Shown here: piece after piece, positions 6,950-14,762 of the stretch
Layout: every line of letters starts with the position of its first letter
Position numbering within the stretch: position 1 is the first letter of the stretch
DNA from: UMGS755 sp045597205
Lineage (GTDB): Bacteria; Bacillota; Clostridia; UBA1381; UBA9506
Direction of reading: 5' to 3'
Length of the DNA: 23,363 nt
Assembly (NCBI GenBank): GCA_045597205.1
Contig: JAZODT010000074.1
Location: forward strand, 1 to 23,363
Notes under the pieces: generated by a model
What the model was told of the DNA's origin: nothing
What the model saw: only the letters and a program-made list of their open reading frames with translations
The model's database searches: none
Made by a program: the position numbers and the translations under genes

Positions 6950-8050
6950 ATGAAAAAGTTTCTTTTTATACCTCTATTGTTTGTCCTTTTGTTCATGCCC
7001 CGATTAGCGACAGCGGAGGAGGATTTAACGCAACAAATTTTACAAGACACCTTACATAATGCACAAGCACTGAACATACCGGATTTTGACTTTGCCGAAA
7101 CAGCTCAAAAGGCGCTAACCGGTAAGCTTTCTTTTCGTTTAGACTCCATTTCTCAGTACATTCTTAATCTACTAACAACAGAATTAAAGGCCAACACCGG
7201 CTTATTAGTAAAAATTGTAGTCTTATCTGTATTGGCCGGTGTTTTATGCAACCTGCAACAATCTATGCCGGGGGGCAACATGGCAGATATCAGTTTTTTA
7301 GCTTGTTTTGCAGTTGTTGCCGGCCTTTCTGTAACTCTCATGGCACAAGTAACAGAAATTGCCACGACCACCATTAATAATCTTATGTTGTTTATCGCCG
7401 GATTAATGCCCGTTATGGGAAGTCTTTCCCTTTCTGCCGCTACCTCATCGGCCATGGGGTTTTATCCCGGCTTATTCACTGCCATGCAAACCTTTGTGGT
7501 GGTTTGCAAAAATCTATTTTTGCCTTTAATCAGCGCCACAACCGCTCTCTCTGTTATAAACGCTTTAAGCGGACGGTTTCACATTACCCGTTTAATTGAA
7601 TTTGCCCGACAAACTGTTAAATGGGGGCTGGGATTATTATTAACGGTTTTTGTAGGCATTTTGGGGTTGCATAGCTTTACCTCCGGCGCCGTCAGCATCG
7701 CCGGGCGAACGGCTAAATATGCCATTAGCAACTTTATTCCCTTGGTGGGCGGAGTGCTAGCCGAATCTGCCGAGGCTGTTATTCGTAGCATGCAGCTTAT
7801 TCGCGGTGCCGTGGGCATTGCCGGTACCATTGCCTTAATGTCTATTTGCTGTCTGCCTGTTATTAAAATTTTGGCAACCTCGGTGTTATACCGTTTTGCC
7901 GCCGCCATATTAGAACCGGCAACTGACCAACGGATTGTCCGCTTATTAATGGATTTATCCGGCAACATCACATTAATTTTTTCCATTATTTTAATGGTAA
8001 CTGTTATGTTTATTATCAGTGTGGCAATGCTTTCTGCCTTAGCATTATAG
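6950..8050 (+). CDS. spoIIIAE: SpoIIIAE, polytopic channel protein
   Basis: The 366-residue protein, somewhat shorter than the Bacillus one (about 399), opens with a clear signal peptide: two lysines, a Leu/Phe-rich core and a likely A-T-A cleavage site at residues 20-22. After a short soluble segment come about seven membrane helices over residues 80-366, with conserved G-L-M-P-V-M-G and N-F-I-P-L-V-G-G motifs. AAGGAG precedes the ATG by eight bases. SpoIIIAE is the largest membrane subunit of the SpoIIIA complex and is needed for late forespore gene expression. Confidence 0.94.
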   Translation: MKKFLFIPLLFVLLFMPRLATAEEDLTQQILQDTLHNAQALNIPDFDFAETAQKALTGKLSFRLDSISQYILNLLTTELKANTGLLVKIVVLSVLAGVLCNLQQSMPGGNMADISFLACFAVVAGLSVTLMAQVTEIATTTINNLMLFIAGLMPVMGSLSLSAATSSAMGFYPGLFTAMQTFVVVCKNLFLPLISATTALSVINALSGRFHITRLIEFARQTVKWGLGLLLTVFVGILGLHSFTSGAVSIAGRTAKYAISNFIPLVGGVLAESAEAVIRSMQLIRGAVGIAGTIALMSICCLPVIKILATSVLYRFAAAILEPATDQRIVRLLMDLSGNITLIFSIILMVTVMFIISVAMLSALAL

Positions 8051-8061
8051 GGGGGGATAAA

Positions 8062-8523
8062 ATGGAATTTATTAAAGAATATACCTGTTCCATCATAACG
8101 GTTTCCATACTCTCTATTTTATTGGAAAACATTCTCCCCGCAGACAAGAGCAAAAAACATATTCATGTTTTAATTGGACTTTTGGTCATGCTGGTGATTA
8201 TGAAACCCCTGACAAAGCTACCCCATTATAGTGAAAATTTTACTTTTCCAAACCTTTATCTTAATGATGCTGTCCTCATACTACCGGAAACAGAAAATTA
8301 TTTAGTTCAAACTTTTCAACGCAATTTAGCTGCCAGTATAACGCAGGATATTTATAACACTCATCATCAAGTCATAGAATGTCAGGTGACTGCCGACACC
8401 AACGAACAAGGCGAAATGATAGGCGTTAAACGAGTGGTCATACGCCCTTATACGCCTGAAGTGGCTGCGTATATTACTGAAAAGTACGGTTTGAAGAAAG
8501 GTTGTATTATAAATGAAACCTGA
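8062..8523 (+). CDS. spoIIIAF: SpoIIIAF, ring-forming channel protein
   Basis: Two N-terminal membrane helices (about 8-24 and 34-50) separated by D-K-S-K-K-H are followed by a soluble C-terminal domain of the ring-building type found in secretion-system proteins. At 153 residues it is shorter than the Bacillus protein (about 206), as often in Clostridia. A run of seven G residues seven to ten bases upstream serves as the ribosome binding site. The last 11 bases overlap spoIIIAG, suggesting coupled translation. Confidence 0.9.
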   Translation: MEFIKEYTCSIITVSILSILLENILPADKSKKHIHVLIGLLVMLVIMKPLTKLPHYSENFTFPNLYLNDAVLILPETENYLVQTFQRNLAASITQDIYNTHHQVIECQVTADTNEQGEMIGVKRVVIRPYTPEVAAYITEKYGLKKGCIINET

Positions 8524-9058
8524 TTTAAAGCATTTAATTTTAAAAAAAATGAATACAAAAGGGCTTGTCATCATATTTATAGTAGGGGTTAGTTTACTGG
8601 TTTTACCCGGTCTTTTTTCCAAACCCGCTCAGCCGGAAAAAACAAAAACACAACAGGAAAGCTCATTTAATTGTTCTTCTTATGAAGCAGAATTAGAGAC
8701 TCGACTTGCCAAAATTTTATCCACTGTTAAAGGCATTTCTGATGTGAGTGTGATGATTACATTGGAAGATAGCGGCGAAAACTATTATGCTCAAAATGAA
8801 AAGAACGACCAAAAAAGTACCGGAGAGGGAATTGCAAAAGAAACAAGTCAACTGCATGAAGGCTCCCTTGCCTTAAAAAACGAAACCGGCGGTGCCCAAT
8901 CTCCTGTTTTACGCAAAACCGGCATGCCACGCATATCCGGTGTGCTTGTTACTGCTAAGGGGGTTTCATCTCCTGTCATAGAATCAGAAATTATTAACGC
9001 TATTCGTGCTGTTTTTAATGTTCCCTTGCACAGAGTGCAGGTTTTAGAAAAAGCGTAA
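8513..9058 (+). CDS. spoIIIAG: SpoIIIAG, ring-forming channel protein
   Basis: The 181-residue protein has one membrane helix near the N-terminus (about 17-34), a low-complexity linker rich in Lys, Gln and Thr, and a C-terminal ring-building domain. That domain shows the family hallmark L-A-K-I-L-S...G-I-S-D-V-S-V-M-I-T-L-E and a later G-V-L-V-T-A-K-G. In Bacillus, SpoIIIAG forms a large ring between the two forespore membranes, related to EscJ/PrgK of type III secretion. The start inside spoIIIAF is supported by GAAAGG 12 bases upstream. Confidence 0.92.
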   Translation: MKPDLKHLILKKMNTKGLVIIFIVGVSLLVLPGLFSKPAQPEKTKTQQESSFNCSSYEAELETRLAKILSTVKGISDVSVMITLEDSGENYYAQNEKNDQKSTGEGIAKETSQLHEGSLALKNETGGAQSPVLRKTGMPRISGVLVTAKGVSSPVIESEIINAIRAVFNVPLHRVQVLEKA

Positions 9059-9096
9059 ATTATAAATTAAAGATACCAAATAAGGAGGAATTTTTT

Positions 9097-9729
9097 ATGA
9101 AGTTATTAGAAAAGTTACATGGACATCGACCAGAAAGGCAGCCTAAAAAAAGGAGCCGAATGTTAGTTTTACATCGGCGACAAATTACGGTTACTGCTCT
9201 TTTAGTATTAGTGGGCATTGCCGGTTATTTAAACTGGAGTTTTCAGCAAAACGCCATCGACCCGGAGGTTGCTGCCGTTTACAGCGAGGTTTCTAAAAAA
9301 TTAGGGGAAGCGCAAATGGTTAGTGGAACCACTGCCACCGAATCCACACCTCTCCCTTCCCCGTCACCTGCACTCAATCAAAATGATTACTTTGTGCAGG
9401 CTAAGCTTGAGCGGGATGTTAAAAGAAGTGAGGCTATGGATATGCTCACCTCTGTTTTAAACGCAAAAGATACTGATAAGGAAGCAAGAACCCGTGCAGA
9501 AGACGAAATTCATCGACTGGCAGATGCTACTGAAAAAGAGATGATGACCGAAAATATGATTCGTGCCAAGGGATGGAACGATACCATTGTGTTTATGGGT
9601 GAAAACATGGTGAGCATTGCCGTTAAAAGCGAAGGGTTAAATGAAGTGGATGCCGCCATTTTGCGCGACATTGCCATCTCTTGCACAAATTGCACGGGCG
9701 AGCAGGTAAAAGTTGTCGAAATAAAATAA
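9097..9729 (+). CDS. spoIIIAH: SpoIIIAH, mother-cell partner of SpoIIQ
   Basis: The 210-residue protein begins with a basic cytoplasmic tail (K/R-rich, residues 1-28), then one membrane helix (about 30-47) and an extracytoplasmic part. The latter has a Ser/Pro/Thr linker, a charged helix and a C-terminal ring-building domain ending in E-Q-V-K-V-V-E-I-K. SpoIIIAH binds forespore-made SpoIIQ across the intermembrane space and locks the channel in place. The SpoIIQ gene is not in this window. AAGGAGG seven bases before the ATG gives it the strongest initiation site of the operon. It is the last gene, closed by a terminator shared with the convergent aminotransferase gene. Confidence 0.94.
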   Translation: MKLLEKLHGHRPERQPKKRSRMLVLHRRQITVTALLVLVGIAGYLNWSFQQNAIDPEVAAVYSEVSKKLGEAQMVSGTTATESTPLPSPSPALNQNDYFVQAKLERDVKRSEAMDMLTSVLNAKDTDKEARTRAEDEIHRLADATEKEMMTENMIRAKGWNDTIVFMGENMVSIAVKSEGLNEVDAAILRDIAISCTNCTGEQVKVVEIK

Positions 9730-9737
9730 AGGGATAA

Positions 9738-9776
9738 AAAAAGCTATAGCACCGTTGTGAAGTGCTGTAGCTTTTT
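9738..9776. terminator. Bidirectional terminator between spoIIIAH and aspC
   Basis: A 15-bp stem (9738-9752 with 9762-9776, core AGCTATAGCAC, one G-T pair) around a nine-base loop has A-rich and T-rich flanks, so it works as an intrinsic terminator in both directions. It begins nine bases after the spoIIIAH stop and ends ten bases before the stop of the convergent aminotransferase gene. Confidence 0.85.
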
Positions 9777-9786
9777 GAGACTCTTA

Positions 9787-10980
9787 TTAAAAACCATTGT
9801 TCTTTAAAAACTTTTCTAAACGTTCGAGACCTTCGCAAATGGTTTCTTTAGAAACCGCATAAGACCAACGAACAAAATCATCATTGCCAAAACCGCTGCA
9901 GGGCACAACGGCAACCTTAGCATCGTTTAAGAGAACTTCAGCAAAATCGTCTGAGGTTTGGATGAGCTTGCCGCCCAGCTTTTGCCCCTTTAAAGCACTG
10001 ATGTTCATTAACACATAAAAGGCACCTTGCGGTTTTTTGCAGGATACACCACGTATGCTGTTAATCCGCTCAACCATATAGTCACGGCGCTCGCAAAATG
10101 CTTTACGCATGGTTTCAATTTCTTCCTTGCCACCGGAAAGGGCTGCAACAGTTGCTGCCTGGGCAATGGAGTTGGGGTTAGAAGAAGCATGAGACTGTAC
10201 ATTGGCCATCACCTTAGCAATTTCAGCCGGTGCAGCAGCAAAACCAATACGCCAACCAGTCATCGCATAGGTTTTTGATACGCCGTTAATGATAATGGTA
10301 CGATTTTTAATTTCTTCATTAAAGGAAGCAATACTAATATGCTTACCCTCATAAATCAAATGCTCATAAATCTCATCAGAGATAACATAAAGGTCATTTT
10401 TAACTGCAAAATCAGCAATGGCTTTCAGCTCCTCCTCGGTGTAAACCATACCGGTAGGATTAGAAGGACTGTTTAAAATAATAGCACGGGTTTTATCCGT
10501 TAACGCAGATTTAAGTTTATCCACGCTGATTTTAAAATCATCTTCTTCTGTAGTATCAACAACCACAGGGACACCATCTGCCAGTTTAACCATTTCAATA
10601 TAGCTCACCCAGAACGGTGCGGGAATAATCACTTCATCCCCAGGATTTAAAATCGCCATAAAAGCATTCACCAAAGAGTGTTTAGCACCATTACTAATGA
10701 CAATTTGTGTAGGTTCATAAGCCAAACCGTTTTCACGCAAAAACTTTTCGGCAACAGCTTTACGCAGTTCCATAGTACCGGCTGCGGGGGTATATTTTGT
10801 CTGTCCATTTTCAATAGCGGCAATAGCTGCCTTTTTTATATAATCCGGTGTGTCAAAATCCGGCTCGCCAGCACCAAAACCAACAACATCTATGCCCTCT
10901 GCTTTCATAGCCTTGAACTTAGAATCAATGGCAAGTGTGGTAGATGCCTTTATTCCTTTTGCTTTTTCAGATAAATACAT
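9787..10980 (-). CDS. aspC: Class I pyridoxal-phosphate aminotransferase, aspartate aminotransferase type
   Basis: The 397-residue enzyme is of the bacterial Ib aspartate aminotransferase type (Bacillus AspB-like) and most likely interconverts aspartate/2-oxoglutarate and oxaloacetate/glutamate in the cytoplasm. Visible PLP-fold marks are G-A-G-E-P-D-F (37-43), N174 in S-P-S-N-P-T-G, D202 and Y205 in S-D-E-I-Y-E, and the Schiff-base Lys236 in N-G-V-S-K-T-Y-A-M-T-G-W-R. A carboxylate-binding Arg lies near the end in F-V-R-W-S-Y-A-V-S. The open frame extends upstream to 11013, but GGAG six bases before ATG 10980 and the family N-terminus support this start. Related sequences can act on other amino acids, so substrate specificity is inferred. 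Confidence 0.9.
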   Translation of the reverse strand: MYLSEKAKGIKASTTLAIDSKFKAMKAEGIDVVGFGAGEPDFDTPDYIKKAAIAAIENGQTKYTPAAGTMELRKAVAEKFLRENGLAYEPTQIVISNGAKHSLVNAFMAILNPGDEVIIPAPFWVSYIEMVKLADGVPVVVDTTEEDDFKISVDKLKSALTDKTRAIILNSPSNPTGMVYTEEELKAIADFAVKNDLYVISDEIYEHLIYEGKHISIASFNEEIKNRTIIINGVSKTYAMTGWRIGFAAAPAEIAKVMANVQSHASSNPNSIAQAATVAALSGGKEEIETMRKAFCERRDYMVERINSIRGVSCKKPQGAFYVLMNISALKGQKLGGKLIQTSDDFAEVLLNDAKVAVVPCSGFGNDDFVRWSYAVSKETICEGLERLEKFLKNNGF

Positions 10981-11017
10981 TTTCTTCTCCATTCCACGGC
11001 AATATGACAACACCGTA

Positions 11018-11047
11018 TTTATAAAAAATAAATTTTTTTACTGTTAA
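11018..11047 (-). promoter_or_regulatory. Candidate sigma-A promoter of the aminotransferase gene
   Basis: On the minus strand TTAACA (11042-11047) and TATAAA (11018-11023) are 18 bases apart, in a very AT-rich 144-base gap between the dipeptidase stop and the aminotransferase start. The match is reasonable, but AT richness makes chance hits likely. No clear terminator for the dipeptidase is visible in the same gap. Confidence 0.35.
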
Positions 11048-11124
11048 AAAAACATTTTAACAACAACAAACACTAATATTTTAATATATTTCGCAAAAAA
11101 ATGCAAGTATTTTTTGTAAAAATT

Positions 11125-12066
11125 TCATTTTAATATGTTTTTTGTAAAATCCAACACATTTTTGTAAGCTATTTTTTCAATTTGTTGTGCAGTTAATCCG
11201 TTTTCCTTTAGTTTTTCAAATAAAAAGTAAAAATCCTGCGGACCTGTAATGCCATAAGGCATATCTCCTGAAAAACCATCAAAATCTGAACCTAAGCCTA
11301 AACAATCTTCCCCGCCTATGTTAATAATATGCTTAATATGGCGAATACAATCTGTCCAACTTGCTATTTCTTCCTCCGTCAAAAATGACGGATACAAATT
11401 CAGCCCCAACACGCCACCTTTTTCTGACAAAGCACGAATCTGCTCATCAGTTAAATTTCGTTTATGACCACAAATAGTCCTACTGTTAGAATGAGTTGCC
11501 ATAACCGGTTGTTTACTTTCACGCATCACATCCCAAAATCCTCTCTCAGAAATATGAGATACGTCCACAATCATACCCAATTCGTTCATCAGTTGAACAA
11601 CGTTACGTCCAAAAACAGAAAGACCGGCACCATTCTCTATACCGATTCCGTCACAAAGCTCATTGGTGCCGTTCCAAGTGAGTGTTAAAGCACGAACACC
11701 CCAACGATATATTTTTTTCAAATTTTGAATATCGCCCTCTAATACGTTCCCATTTTCCACCGCTAACAAGGCACCAACCTGCCCTTTTTTCAGCACATTC
11801 TCCGCATCACAAGCCGAAAGCACAGACGTGAGTTTAAATTGTTTTATCTGCTCATGATAAAACTTTGCCATTTGCTCAGCATGGGATAGGGGCACCGCTT
11901 CGGCATCATCCAGCCACAAGGCAAAAAACTGTATATATCCGCCATAGGCTACCAGGCCCGGCAAGGTTACACACAAACCGCTGTTTAACAAGTCGCCGTC
12001 TGTTTGCATCAACTCGCTGATGGTGTCACAATGCCCGTCAATCACCTTATATTGCTTTGCATTCAT
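11125..12066 (-). CDS. Peptidase family M19 (renal/membrane dipeptidase-like) metallo-dipeptidase
   Basis: The 313-residue protein carries the binuclear zinc site of the M19 family: H12 and D14 in V-I-D-G-H-C-D-T, bridging E104 in A-V-E-N-G, H171 in V-S-H-I-S, H192 in A-T-H-S-N-S-R, and D261 in G-S-D-F-D-G. It has no signal peptide and is probably cytoplasmic. Family members cleave dipeptides, including ones with a C-terminal D-residue, so it may recycle amino acids or cell-wall peptides. The exact substrate is unknown. The longer open frame to 12156 would run into yraN. The start at 12066 has AGGGGAAG nearby and lies 13 bases after the yraN stop, so it is likely co-transcribed with the rnhB-yraN group. 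Confidence 0.9.
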   Translation of the reverse strand: MNAKQYKVIDGHCDTISELMQTDGDLLNSGLCVTLPGLVAYGGYIQFFALWLDDAEAVPLSHAEQMAKFYHEQIKQFKLTSVLSACDAENVLKKGQVGALLAVENGNVLEGDIQNLKKIYRWGVRALTLTWNGTNELCDGIGIENGAGLSVFGRNVVQLMNELGMIVDVSHISERGFWDVMRESKQPVMATHSNSRTICGHKRNLTDEQIRALSEKGGVLGLNLYPSFLTEEEIASWTDCIRHIKHIINIGGEDCLGLGSDFDGFSGDMPYGITGPQDFYFLFEKLKENGLTAQQIEKIAYKNVLDFTKNILK

Positions 12067-12079
12067 TCTGCTTCCCCTT

Positions 12080-12448
12080 TTATAAAGTAAATGCATGGGG
12101 AATATGCCGTATGGTTTGCACTTTTTTTCCATCATGCAGCACTTCAATAATGTCAAAGCTATAATTTAAATCTAAATTATGCTCTGCAATATAAGTATAT
12201 GCAGTTTTAATAATTCGTTGCTGCTTAGCCGTTGTCACAAACTCGCAGGGCAAGCCAAAGGCTTCATTTTTACGGGTTTTAACCTCTACAAAAGAAACCA
12301 AATCGCCCTTTTGAGCAATAATATCAATTTCACCAATGGTTTTGCCGGTAGCACACCGATAATTACAGGTTAAAATTTTATAACCATTCTTTTTTAAATA
12401 TTGGCAGGCCGCTTTTTCTCCTGCAGCACCAACATCCTTAAAAATCAT
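12080..12448 (-). CDS. yraN: YraN / UPF0102 family endonuclease-like protein
   Basis: The 122-residue protein has the restriction-endonuclease-like core of UPF0102: G-A-A-G-E-K-A-A helix at the N-terminus (E11), G-E-I-D-I-I (D42) and F-V-E-V-K-T-R (E55, K57). This arrangement resembles Holliday-junction resolvases and other PD-(D/E)xK nucleases. No enzymatic role is firmly established. The open frame extends to 12532, but the start at 12448 overlaps the rnhB stop in an ATGA arrangement and fits the family N-terminus. The order rbgA-rnhB-yraN is common in Firmicutes. Confidence 0.92.
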   Translation of the reverse strand: MIFKDVGAAGEKAACQYLKKNGYKILTCNYRCATGKTIGEIDIIAQKGDLVSFVEVKTRKNEAFGLPCEFVTTAKQQRIIKTAYTYIAEHNLDLNYSFDIIEVLHDGKKVQTIRHIPHAFTL

Positions 12449-13074
12449 AACGTTTCTTCCTTTGCAAGAATTTTGCTTAAAAAGCTTTGGCGATGCACCG
12501 GCGAAGGACCCAGCTTGCGCAAAATTTCGCAATGCGCTTTGCTGCCATATCCCTTGTGTTTTTCAAAACCATAGGCAGGATATTCTTTGGCTAGCACCTC
12601 TTTGCAATAGCGGTCACGGGCAACCTTTGCCAAAATGGAAGCTGCCGCAATGGACTGACTTTTTGCATCGCCGCCCTTTACGCAAAGATTTGGCTCCGGC
12701 AAATTGCGATTTTGGTTGCCGTCCACCAAAATCATATCCGGCTTTACAGATAGTTTTAGGATAGCCTGCCGCATAGCAAGCATGGTGGCGTTTAAAATGT
12801 TAATTTCATCGATTGTCTTTTCATCAACACTACAGATGGCATAGGCTAATGCCTTTTCCTGAATAATGGGAAAAAGTGCCTCTCGCTTTTTTTCGGTTAG
12901 TTTTTTCGAATCATTTATCTCATCCATATAGAAATCGTCAGGTAAAATAACCGCCGCCGCAAATACGGCTCCGGCAAGTGGTCCACGGCCGGCTTCATCC
13001 ACCCCTGCAAGATACTTTACATGGTCATTTAAAAACTTTCGGTCAAATTCTGCCAAGGTCAATTCTGCATTCAT
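12445..13074 (-). CDS. rnhB: Ribonuclease HII
   Basis: RNase HII cuts RNA in RNA-DNA hybrids and single ribonucleotides misincorporated in DNA. The 209-residue protein shows the catalytic acids D26 and E27 in G-V-D-E-A-G-R-G-P-L-A-G, D118 in I-L-V-D-G-N and D154 in V-A-R-D-R, plus the S-I-A-A-A-S-I-L-A-K-V block. It lacks the long N-terminal extension of Bacillus RnhB. It is joined to its neighbours by ATGA overlaps at both ends (13071-13074 with rbgA and 12445-12448 with yraN), so the three are translated as one coupled unit. Confidence 0.97.
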   Translation of the reverse strand: MNAELTLAEFDRKFLNDHVKYLAGVDEAGRGPLAGAVFAAAVILPDDFYMDEINDSKKLTEKKREALFPIIQEKALAYAICSVDEKTIDEINILNATMLAMRQAILKLSVKPDMILVDGNQNRNLPEPNLCVKGGDAKSQSIAAASILAKVARDRYCKEVLAKEYPAYGFEKHKGYGSKAHCEILRKLGPSPVHRQSFLSKILAKEETL

Positions 13075-13928
13075 GCTTTTTCCTCCGGCTCTTCCAATGA
13101 AATTTTCCCAATGGTTGCACTTCTGAATTCATCCAGCACAATTTGCGCACCGCGAAGCAAATCCACTTCTCCGCCGGACACAATAAAGCCACGTTTTTTA
13201 GCCACCGCCTCTAAAGCTTCAAAGCCGTTTTCAAAAGAAAGGTCTGTTAATTTATATCGGCTTTGCACAGCCTCCGGCGCTCTTTCTATCAAAGTCTCCA
13301 TTAACTTGGCAGCCAAGGTTTCTGTATCCATAATCTCATCTTTAATGGCACCTGTAAAAGCCAGGCGCAAGCCAACTGTTTCATCTTCAAATTTTGGCCA
13401 AAGGACCCCGGGGGTATCTAAAAGTTCAAAGCCAGCAGAAAGGCGAATCCACTGTTTACCACGGGTAACACCGGGGCGGTCACCGCTGATAGCGGCTGTT
13501 CTGCCTGCCAAACGATTAATAAAAGAGGATTTACCCACATTGGGAATACCCACAATCATCAGTTTTAACGAACGGTTTTTCATGCCCCGCTCAGTTTGCC
13601 GTTTAATTTGTTCAGCCAGCAGCTTTTTAACTGTTTCCATAACATTTTTAACTTGCTTGGAATGAACACTGTCAAACAAAATAGCGGTTTTGCCTTGAGC
13701 TGCAAAATATTGTTGCCATGCCTCATTGGTTTGGCTGTCAGCCAAATCGGCTTTATTTAAAATAAGCAGGCGGGGTTTATTACCGCACAGCTCTTCAATA
13801 TCCGGATTCTGAGAAGAAAGCGGTGCCCGGGCATCTAAAAGCTCTACCACCAAATCAACCATTTTTAAGTTTTCACTAATCATGCGGCGGGTTTTCGCCA
13901 TGTGACCAGGAAACCATTGAATATTCAT
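13071..13928 (-). CDS. rbgA: RbgA (YlqF), ribosome biogenesis GTPase
   Basis: RbgA promotes a late step of 50S subunit assembly, and its GTPase is triggered by the maturing subunit. The 285-residue protein has the circularly permuted motif order typical of this family: N-K-A-D (G4) at 58-61, then G-I-P-N-V-G-K-S (G1) at 127-134, then D-T-P-G (G3) at 171-174. The N-terminus I-Q-W-F-P-G-H-M-A-K is a family signature. The frame extends upstream to 13982, but AAAGGTG before ATG 13928 fixes the start. Adjacent rplS encodes a 50S protein. A hairpin between lepB and this gene may reduce read-through from rplS-lepB. Confidence 0.97.
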   Translation of the reverse strand: MNIQWFPGHMAKTRRMISENLKMVDLVVELLDARAPLSSQNPDIEELCGNKPRLLILNKADLADSQTNEAWQQYFAAQGKTAILFDSVHSKQVKNVMETVKKLLAEQIKRQTERGMKNRSLKLMIVGIPNVGKSSFINRLAGRTAAISGDRPGVTRGKQWIRLSAGFELLDTPGVLWPKFEDETVGLRLAFTGAIKDEIMDTETLAAKLMETLIERAPEAVQSRYKLTDLSFENGFEALEAVAKKRGFIVSGGEVDLLRGAQIVLDEFRSATIGKISLEEPEEKA

Positions 13929-13964
13929 ATATATAACACCTTTCCTTACCGTTATTAACAAGAA

Positions 13965-14000
13965 AGGGCAATGATAAGCCAAAAGGGTTTATCATGCCCT
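13965..14000 (-). terminator. Hairpin between lepB and rbgA, possible weak terminator or processing site
   Basis: On the minus strand the sequence folds with arms 13989-14000 and 13965-13977 (AGGGCATGATAA against its complement, one bulged base) around an 11-base loop. A modest U-tract (TTTCTTGTT) follows. It starts nine bases after the lepB stop. The weak U-tract argues for partial termination or RNA processing rather than a full stop. Confidence 0.45.
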
Positions 14001-14008
14001 AAAAATTT

Positions 14009-14656
14009 TTAGTCCTTCAATTCTTTATATAACGTGCCAAATTTAGAAAATGGCGCAACCCGTAGAGAGGCACGGCCCACCACATCCTCAAAGGGAATCA
14101 AACCTAAATTCCGGCTATCTTGAGAGTTGTTCCGGTTATCTCCCATGACAAATATATAATTTTCAGGCACTGTAATCGGGTAATTATAAAGCGTTCCTAT
14201 GCTGCGCATTTTTTCCAAAATATAGGGTTCATCCAGCACTTCACCGTTTACCAAAACATCGCCTGTTTCAGCACGCAAATCAATTTCATCCCCGGGAACG
14301 GCAATCACACGTTTAATAATAAATTTGCCTAAAGCATGAGATTTTACAACCACAATATCCTTTGCTTTTGGCTCGTAAAACAGCTTGGTGACCACCAACC
14401 GTTCTTTTGTTTCAAGGGTGGGCATCATGGAACTCCCCTCCACCTGCACCATGGCAAAAACAAACTGGTTTAATAAAAGGGCAAGCACCACCGCTAGAGC
14501 AATGGATTGCGACCATTCATAAACCTCGCGCAAAAAATTAAACGGCTTTTTTTCTTCTATGCCGCCACGGATAGAATCCTGCACAGGGGGTGCCACAAAA
14601 ATCTCTTTTAGCTCTTCTTCCGGTTGCTGATATATTTTATATTCCTTATCTTCCAT
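14009..14656 (-). CDS. lepB: Signal peptidase I
   Basis: Type I signal peptidase removes signal peptides from secreted proteins at the outer face of the membrane. The 215-residue protein has one membrane helix (about 48-68). The catalytic Ser76 is in S-M-M-P-T, the catalytic Lys115 in I-K-R-V-I-A-V-P-G-D, and G-D-N-R-N-N-S-Q-D-S-R forms the last conserved box. The cytoplasmic N-terminus of about 45 residues is longer than usual for the short Gram-positive type. The frame reaches 14746, but AAAGGA eight bases before ATG 14656 sets the start. It follows rplS and precedes rbgA, a frequent clostridial order, with hairpins on both sides. Confidence 0.95.
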   Translation of the reverse strand: MEDKEYKIYQQPEEELKEIFVAPPVQDSIRGGIEEKKPFNFLREVYEWSQSIALAVVLALLLNQFVFAMVQVEGSSMMPTLETKERLVVTKLFYEPKAKDIVVVKSHALGKFIIKRVIAVPGDEIDLRAETGDVLVNGEVLDEPYILEKMRSIGTLYNYPITVPENYIFVMGDNRNNSQDSRNLGLIPFEDVVGRASLRVAPFSKFGTLYKELKD

Positions 14657-14675
14657 GACAGTTATCCTTTCAAAA

Positions 14676-14744
14676 TAAAAAACAAAGGGGTGTGGCAACG
14701 AAACAAACCGAATATACGGCTTTTGAGTCCTTGCACACACCCCC
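14676..14744 (-). terminator. Large-loop terminator or attenuator between rplS and lepB
   Basis: On the minus strand the arms GGGGTGTG-GCAA (one bulge, 14731-14743) and TTGCCACACCCC (14687-14698) close a loop of about 32 bases and are followed by TTTGTTTTTTATTTT. The stem is GC-rich and the U-tract is long, so it should terminate much of the rplS transcript. lepB begins about 20 bases beyond it and shows no promoter of its own, so some read-through is implied. Confidence 0.7.
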
Positions 14745-14762
14745 AAGAGCGATAAGATGAAC

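Noticed and set aside
7579..7986. 135-codon open frame on the minus strand opposite spoIIIAE
   Set aside because: Antisense shadow of a conserved membrane protein gene; no recognisable domain and no initiation signal.
12462..12764. 100-codon + strand open frame opposite rnhB
   Set aside because: Overlaps the catalytic region of RNase HII in antisense and resembles no known family.
13111..13665. 184-codon open frame on the + strand opposite rbgA
   Set aside because: It is the antisense shadow of a well-supported GTPase gene, is rich in Ser/Lys as such shadows are, and has no ribosome binding site.
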